A stretch of DNA of 6,463 bases from an uncultured Gammaproteobacteria bacterium (GTDB taxonomy: Bacteria > Pseudomonadota > Gammaproteobacteria > Pseudomonadales > Azotimanducaceae): contig CAJWLI010000084.1 in assembly GCA_913043075.1 (NCBI GenBank), positions 1 to 6,463 of the forward strand. The letters run 5' to 3'. The translations under genes were made by a program, and so were the position numbers. The notes beneath the pieces are model-generated. The model was given only the letters and a program-made list of their open reading frames with translations, searched no databases and was not told the origin of the DNA. Shown here one piece after another: positions 1 through 5,200 of the stretch; position 1 is the stretch's first letter; each line of letters begins with the position of its first letter.

Positions 1-896
1 TCAATTCGAAGAGTCTCTTCTACAAAGTTTTTTATCAAGACTGGGTTAGCCTCGATATTTTTATAGACCTCAGGATTTTTGAAAAGAAGCCACAGACCAT
101 TTGAAATTGCAAAGGTCGTTGTTTCATTGCCTCCGATTAGCAGATGGTCTACCGACCCTATTATTTCTTCATCCGTCAAGGGCCTTTTCCCATTAATGTC
201 TACATCAAAAACTTCTGTTTGAACTAGGTGAGAAATAATATCGTCCTTAGGGTTTTTTCGTTTTTGCTTCATTGAATCAAAAATATAATGTTGCAACTCA
301 ATGTGTTTTTTTACAGCCTTTGTTTCTTGTTCGACTGTTAAGCCCTTTGAGTGCGGAAGGACCCAAGCGCTGGACCAGACTTTTAGCAACGGGAGGTCCA
401 TTCGGGGCAGACCAAGCAATTCTGCAATAACAATCATTGGGAGTGGTTCAGCGAATTTTTCCATAAACTCGATCTGTCCCTCATCTATCCAATTATCTAT
501 TAGCTCGTTGATTACATTCACAATGAAAGTTTTCTTCTTCTTTATCGCTCCTGCAGCGAGCGCTGGGTCAACTAGTTTTCGAAAATGTGAATGTTTGGGT
601 ACGTTAAGTGACAGTGGTTGAATCCTTGGCCAGCCGTTTTCTTCATAAAGCGAGAGCGACTCGTCGAACTTAATAAGCGGTTCAGTATCTCTCGAGGAAG
701 TAAATTGTTTAGGATCTCTTAAGACATGCTCTATATCTGCATAACGAGTGAGGACGTACATCCCAATCTGAGGCATAAAATACGCTGGACTTTCTTCTCG
801 AATCAGATCGTAAGCCTCGAACCAGTTCTCTTGGACTATTGGGTCCATGAAATCGATTTCTTTTGCTTTCTTAAAAGGAAATTTTTTATTTGTCAT
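1..896 (-). CDS. Cytochrome P450, C-terminal part missing at window edge
   Basis: The 298 visible residues are the N-terminal three quarters of a soluble bacterial P450 (the family is usually about 400 residues). These haem monooxygenases insert one oxygen atom from O2 into a substrate using electrons from a ferredoxin or similar partner. Visible landmarks are the helix-C pattern around residues 100-110 (P-K-H-S-H-F-R-K-L-V, with His102 and Arg106), the helix-I oxygen-activation motif GGNETT at 255-260, and the K-helix ExxR motif at Glu294-Arg297, immediately before the edge. The haem-binding Cys loop must lie outside the window. There is no signal peptide or membrane anchor, so it is cytoplasmic. 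The ATG at 896-894 is the only credible start, because an in-frame stop sits at 929-927 and no other start codon lies between. No strong Shine-Dalgarno precedes it, only A-rich sequence. It lies 51 bases after the DUF1501 gene. Substrate and subfamily cannot be told from this fragment. Confidence 0.95.
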   Translation of the reverse strand, partial: MTNKKFPFKKAKEIDFMDPIVQENWFEAYDLIREESPAYFMPQIGMYVLTRYADIEHVLRDPKQFTSSRDTEPLIKFDESLSLYEENGWPRIQPLSLNVPKHSHFRKLVDPALAAGAIKKKKTFIVNVINELIDNWIDEGQIEFMEKFAEPLPMIVIAELLGLPRMDLPLLKVWSSAWVLPHSKGLTVEQETKAVKKHIELQHYIFDSMKQKRKNPKDDIISHLVQTEVFDVDINGKRPLTDEEIIGSVDHLLIGGNETTTFAISNGLWLLFKNPEVYKNIEANPVLIKNFVEETLRI

Positions 897-947
897 TATT
901 ATTTTATTTCTTAATTTGCCGAGTCTTTACAAACGAATGTAACCTAT

Positions 948-2255
948 CTAGGCGAAGAGGTTAAAGTCCTCCGTGTTAGTAAATTCTAGATTCTCTTCTA
1001 CAGACGAGTTTTCTATTCCTAAATATCTTCGCACGGCTTTATGGACATGCTTTGGATAGATAACCGTGCCATTTTTTTCATCAATTTTTAGCGTGTTCGG
1101 GTTTATTTTCTGAGCATTGTGTCCTTCGTCCGTGTTTCCGATTACTTTGTTTGCCCAAGGTGCATTTTTTTCCATCAAGACGACAGAACCGATGGGCCAG
1201 TGATCCTTTCCGTCCGTGCCGTTGTAGTGCGGTGTTCGCCCAAAGTCAGAGCCGATAACGAGAGTAATCCTGTCTGCGATTCCTTTTTCTTCAGCGATTT
1301 GCCAAAAGAGCTGAATCGCGTCTGTGGTGAATGCCAGCAGAGGTTCGTGCAACGAATCATGGGTGCTATGCGTATCAAACCCTCCAATATACAAATCTGC
1401 TGCCGAGGTAAGACCCGATTGAAAAGCTGCAGCCGTAAGTTTTATCTGGTCGCGGAGATTACTCATGGTATCTGTTGAGACCGAAATATTTCCCTCGAGT
1501 TCCTCGCTCTTCGGCAGGTAGCTTTTGAATTCTTTCAAACTCTCCTTAGAAGTGAGCGCATCGTTAAACGCTTGCAAATTATTTTTATCTCGGCCGAGAA
1601 GATCTATTCGTTCTAACATTCTCCTCGTTTTTTGTTTCCTTAGGTCTCGGATGCGTTCGATTTCTTGCGAGCGTTTTAGTGGTGGCCGTTCCTCGCCATT
1701 ATCATTCGGGCAGCACTGGTACTCTGGTTCAAGCAAGTCTGTTAGATCGCCAACGTTTTGAAACCGACTGAATCTGATCAGGTTAGCAGTTTGCGCAAAG
1801 CCGCCGAAGTTAATGTATGACAGGGGTTGTTCGGGGGCATTGTTGGCTGCGAACATCGCGGTAAGTGTTGGGAAACCCTCCGAGTTGCGGCCACTCCAGT
1901 TGTGCAAAACGCCGGTGGTGTGCGAGTTCGTTTGCATGTCTACCCCGTTTATAACCAGCATGTCCTTATAGTGTTTTTCAAAGAAAGACTGATTGTTGGC
2001 ATAGGGTGCATATATAAGGTTTCCGATATTTTGGGTTTCTTTGGTTTTGGACCAGTGAGTGATTTCCTTTTCGCCTGGTTGATTAGTTTTGGGGTCGCAA
2101 AAGCTTGTAACGTCCCACCCGCCATCGCATTGCAAGGTAACGAGTAATTTTCCCTTATATCCCTCAAACGGCGCCGCGTACAACCTTGGAGTTCGCAGAT
2201 GCAACGCTGCGGTCCCTAAAAAAAGTCCTGCTTTTAAAAAACCCCTTCTTTGCAT
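948..2255 (-). CDS. Tat-exported DUF1501 family protein (phosphatase/sulfatase-like fold)
   Basis: A complete 435-residue protein, a normal length for DUF1501. The family belongs to the alkaline phosphatase/sulfatase superfamily by fold, but its substrate is unknown to me. Residues 1-28 form a twin-arginine signal: Q-R-R-G-F-L-K at 2-8, a hydrophobic stretch at 9-20, and likely cleavage near the Ala pair at 27-28. Family landmarks follow: CDGGWD at 43-48, a Gly/His-containing stretch at 104-118, GGFDTH at 291-296, GSDFGRT at 335-341 and GKDHWP at 349-354. The Asp and His residues in these (Asp44, Asp294, His296, Asp337, Asp351, His352) are the plausible metal ligands. The segment from about 195 to 245 is rich in Arg, Lys and Glu and probably helical. 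Cys43, Cys53, Cys181 and Cys182 could form disulfides after export. The start is fixed by a Shine-Dalgarno seven bases upstream. It follows the giant haem protein gene by only 18 bases, a pairing that recurs for DUF1501 with DUF1592-type proteins. Stop codon TAG. Confidence 0.93.
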   Translation of the reverse strand: MQRRGFLKAGLFLGTAALHLRTPRLYAAPFEGYKGKLLVTLQCDGGWDVTSFCDPKTNQPGEKEITHWSKTKETQNIGNLIYAPYANNQSFFEKHYKDMLVINGVDMQTNSHTTGVLHNWSGRNSEGFPTLTAMFAANNAPEQPLSYINFGGFAQTANLIRFSRFQNVGDLTDLLEPEYQCCPNDNGEERPPLKRSQEIERIRDLRKQKTRRMLERIDLLGRDKNNLQAFNDALTSKESLKEFKSYLPKSEELEGNISVSTDTMSNLRDQIKLTAAAFQSGLTSAADLYIGGFDTHSTHDSLHEPLLAFTTDAIQLFWQIAEEKGIADRITLVIGSDFGRTPHYNGTDGKDHWPIGSVVLMEKNAPWANKVIGNTDEGHNAQKINPNTLKIDEKNGTVIYPKHVHKAVRRYLGIENSSVEENLEFTNTEDFNLFA

Positions 2256-2262
2256 TTCGAGC

Positions 2263-2268
2263 CTTCCT
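2263..2268 (-). promoter_or_regulatory. Shine-Dalgarno of the DUF1501 gene
   Basis: The minus strand reads AGGAAG here, seven bases before the ATG at 2255-2253 and six bases after the stop codon of the upstream gene (TAA at 2276-2274). It lies wholly inside the 18-base gap. It confirms the start of the DUF1501 gene and suggests that both genes are translated from one message, perhaps with re-initiation by ribosomes finishing the upstream gene. Confidence 0.8.
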
Positions 2269-2273
2269 GTTTG

Positions 2274-5200
2274 TTACTCGTGTAGATAGTTAAAATCGGT
2301 CATGAGCATAATGAGTATGGACATCCAGGCGTACTTCATCCCCGTGACGTCATCATCGTCATTGTATAATTCTTGCCTTAGCTCCCAATCGGCCCATCGA
2401 CAGCTCTCTTCGGGCCAAGGCTCGGTTCGCGTGTTTTCAATTGTCTTTCGGCCTTCCCAAGATGAAACTAAAAGTTCGTAGCTTAATTGAATGTCTGGAT
2501 GACTTTCGCTGAGTTCAACACCGTGAAGTTTGGAGTAAAGCTCCACGATTTTTGTTTTGATCTTCCTGGCTCCAGCACTCTCCCCACCCGCCGCGTCAGA
2601 CTTCACGCTGACGTTTAGTAGTGGAAGGTCTTCCCCGGCTTGCTCTCCCCACGCACTCACGGCGACGTGCAAGTCGCCAGGCGCAGCCGTTTCGAAGGGA
2701 ATTTCAATGCTGCAATTTGACCAGAACTTGAATGAGTCGTTGCTGAACGAATAATCACCACAATTTAATTCTCTTAGGCCTATTCCATCAATTAAGTTAT
2801 TTTGATTATATTGACTAAAATCTGCGTCCAAAATTATTTTTCCAGCACCATCTGAGATCTTTATTCGCGCAATGAAAAGATTTCGATCTTCATCTGCTCC
2901 ATCGTAAAAGTCGTTTGCGAAGCCGATTGCAATTCGTTTTTCGCCTGGCAATATTGATAAGTAATGGCTAAACGTTTCGCTTGCTTCATAGGATTCAGCG
3001 GATACCTGATAGCTATGAGTTGATTCGGAGTCAGGTTCGATCATCGGTTCAATATTTTCGAATAGAAGCCGGTCACCAGGGCTCCTCGAAAAATCCATTA
3101 TCACGGCGGGGCAAGCCATCTCGAGCGCCTGTCTTTCCGCGACATTAATCATTAAAGATGACATTGCTCTTGCTCGATTTCGAATACCATTAGAATCTAT
3201 GCCGCCATAGTAAAGCCCGTATCGGTCGCCCAGCGCCGTATACTCTAGATCGTATTGAAAAAGATCCTCCTTTCCGTTCGAACCCCATTTTGAGCCGAGG
3301 AGTGAAAAAGTTTTTGCTTCCAGTTCTTCTGGGGTCAGCAATCGTCGATTGCCAATATCTCCTGAGGTGCTCGATGCCGCCTGGATCTTCTCAGGGTCGA
3401 TTTTTTTCGCTGTGAACCAAGGACTCAAGATCATTTCTGTGAATAGATCTTTTGCATTGAAGGGAGTTCCGCCTCTGATCCCTTGACTAAAACTTTCTCC
3501 GAGTTCAGAGATAAACTTATTCTGTTCCTCAAAAAGCGTGAGCTGATCGGAGAAATTAGCGTCGGTCGCAATCTCCGGTGCCCTGGCAACCTCTGAACCC
3601 ATAATCGCCGGCCACCAAAACTTGATGGCGGCCGTTGCAAACCTTGGATCATCTGCGATTCGCTCTCCTAACCAACTAAGAGAATGATCAGGATTATTAA
3701 CTAGTCCGCCATCAAAACCCGGCGTTCGCATATCTCGGAACCAGGTATCTCCCTCTTGATAAGAATTAGAATCATCGGTGTTCTCTTGATCGGCAAACTT
3801 ATAAGAGTCAGGCAGGGCATCTCTTCCCAGATGTCCATCTCTGTATTTGCCGTCGTTCCCGTAGTTTTGAAATGCGCCTGCGACTGGGTCCAACAATTCG
3901 TGGCAAACCGTACAGGCAGGATTATTCATAGTCGGATTATCTGTATCAGCCAATGCTTCTGGATCTGTGGTCCTTGCTGCGGATTTCTCGACATCAACAC
4001 CAAGAAAATGGTAGAAGGTCCACCTTGAACGCGCCCTATTACGATTTGTGTCAGTGGTCGGGTAGCGGTTTAAAAATGAATGAGTATTTAATACTCCGGC
4101 GTGCGGGTATTCGATGAAATCCCCGTGAGAATCGATTCGAGTTCCATAGTTCTGAACAAATTCGGATTCGTGCTGCTCATCCCTGACCACTTGGCCTTGG
4201 TTTTTTCCTGGTTTGAAAACGAGCGGATCAGTTTCATCCTCAAATACAATTCCCCCGTTTAGGATTTCCGAAATGATCGGATTCATCATCATGTAATCGG
4301 CGGTGACAACTTCCTTATAAGAGCGATCGTTTTCGACAATATAAGCGATCAGTTCCAGCGGCACTTTTGCCATGCTCATCATCCACCTTTGAACCCAGTT
4401 ATCTTCTGGTGGCCCGTCGAGTGTCGTCTTGTCACCAAGCGCAAAGTATTTTTCGGCACCTACAGGAAGAAACCAACCGTTGTTTAGATCAACAGCATCG
4501 AGGAAAAGGCCATTTAAAAAAGCGTCGGTATGAAGACGATCATTAGCGCCGCTCGTTAGGAAGTCATGAAATCCTTTTCCATTCATGAGGTTTTTCACTG
4601 CCGATCTCATTTCAGATTTTGAGGCATTCTTAACAGAGGCTATTTCTTCGTTTGTCGGCACTCTTCGCGCGAGGATAATTGAGGCTCTCCTCAGCGTTTC
4701 TTCCGGGAGAGAGAGTTCAACTCCTCCCCAAAAGCTGCCTTCGTTGGTCGAGTTATCCGGAGCTACATTCTCGCCAATGAGTCCCAGAAGTGCCACGAGG
4801 TTTTTGTAATCCTCCGAGGAAGAGGACAACTGCGAACCTCCCCCATGCCCGACTCCTCTCACCTTATCAAGGATTCGATCAGAGTTTCCCAGGCTGGACT
4901 GAATAAAGGTCTCAAGTGCCGTTAGGTTCCGTGCCGTCGTTTCGGCGTTCGATCCTGCTTCGAATTTTAGTCCGGTCCCGCCGGCAGGCCCCTCGTTAGT
5001 ATGACAGTTTACACATTTTTCCTGGACGATCTGATTTGAAACATTGGTTGTAAAAAATGACAAAGCGTCTACTGGGCCGGGGCTGCTTGAGTTTTCGTAG
5101 CAAGAAAAATTAAAAAAGGTTTCATTGTTGACAAAGTTCAAGTTCAGTAGCCGAAGTTCTTGGACGTTTTCCGCATCAACTTTTAGTGTTGCCTCCGCTG

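Noticed and set aside
301..621. A 106-codon open frame on the plus strand opposite the P450 gene
   Set aside because: The opposite strand encodes clear P450 sequence throughout. The plus-strand product is low-complexity Ser/Phe-rich with no family resemblance.
927..942. Short dyad in the 51-base gap (TTACA, six bases, TGTAA)
   Set aside because: The arms are only 5 bp and AT-rich, with no T run after them on the minus strand, so it is not a terminator. As an operator it is too short to support without a second copy.
897..947. Possible promoter for the P450 gene
   Set aside because: The gap is A/T-rich near the start codon, but no convincing -35/-10 pair with proper spacing could be picked out.
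1119..1478. A 119-codon open frame on the plus strand opposite the DUF1501 gene
   Set aside because: It is antisense to a well-supported gene with family motifs. It has no recognisable domain, is Cys/Arg/Ser-rich in the manner of a shadow frame, and has no clear Shine-Dalgarno.
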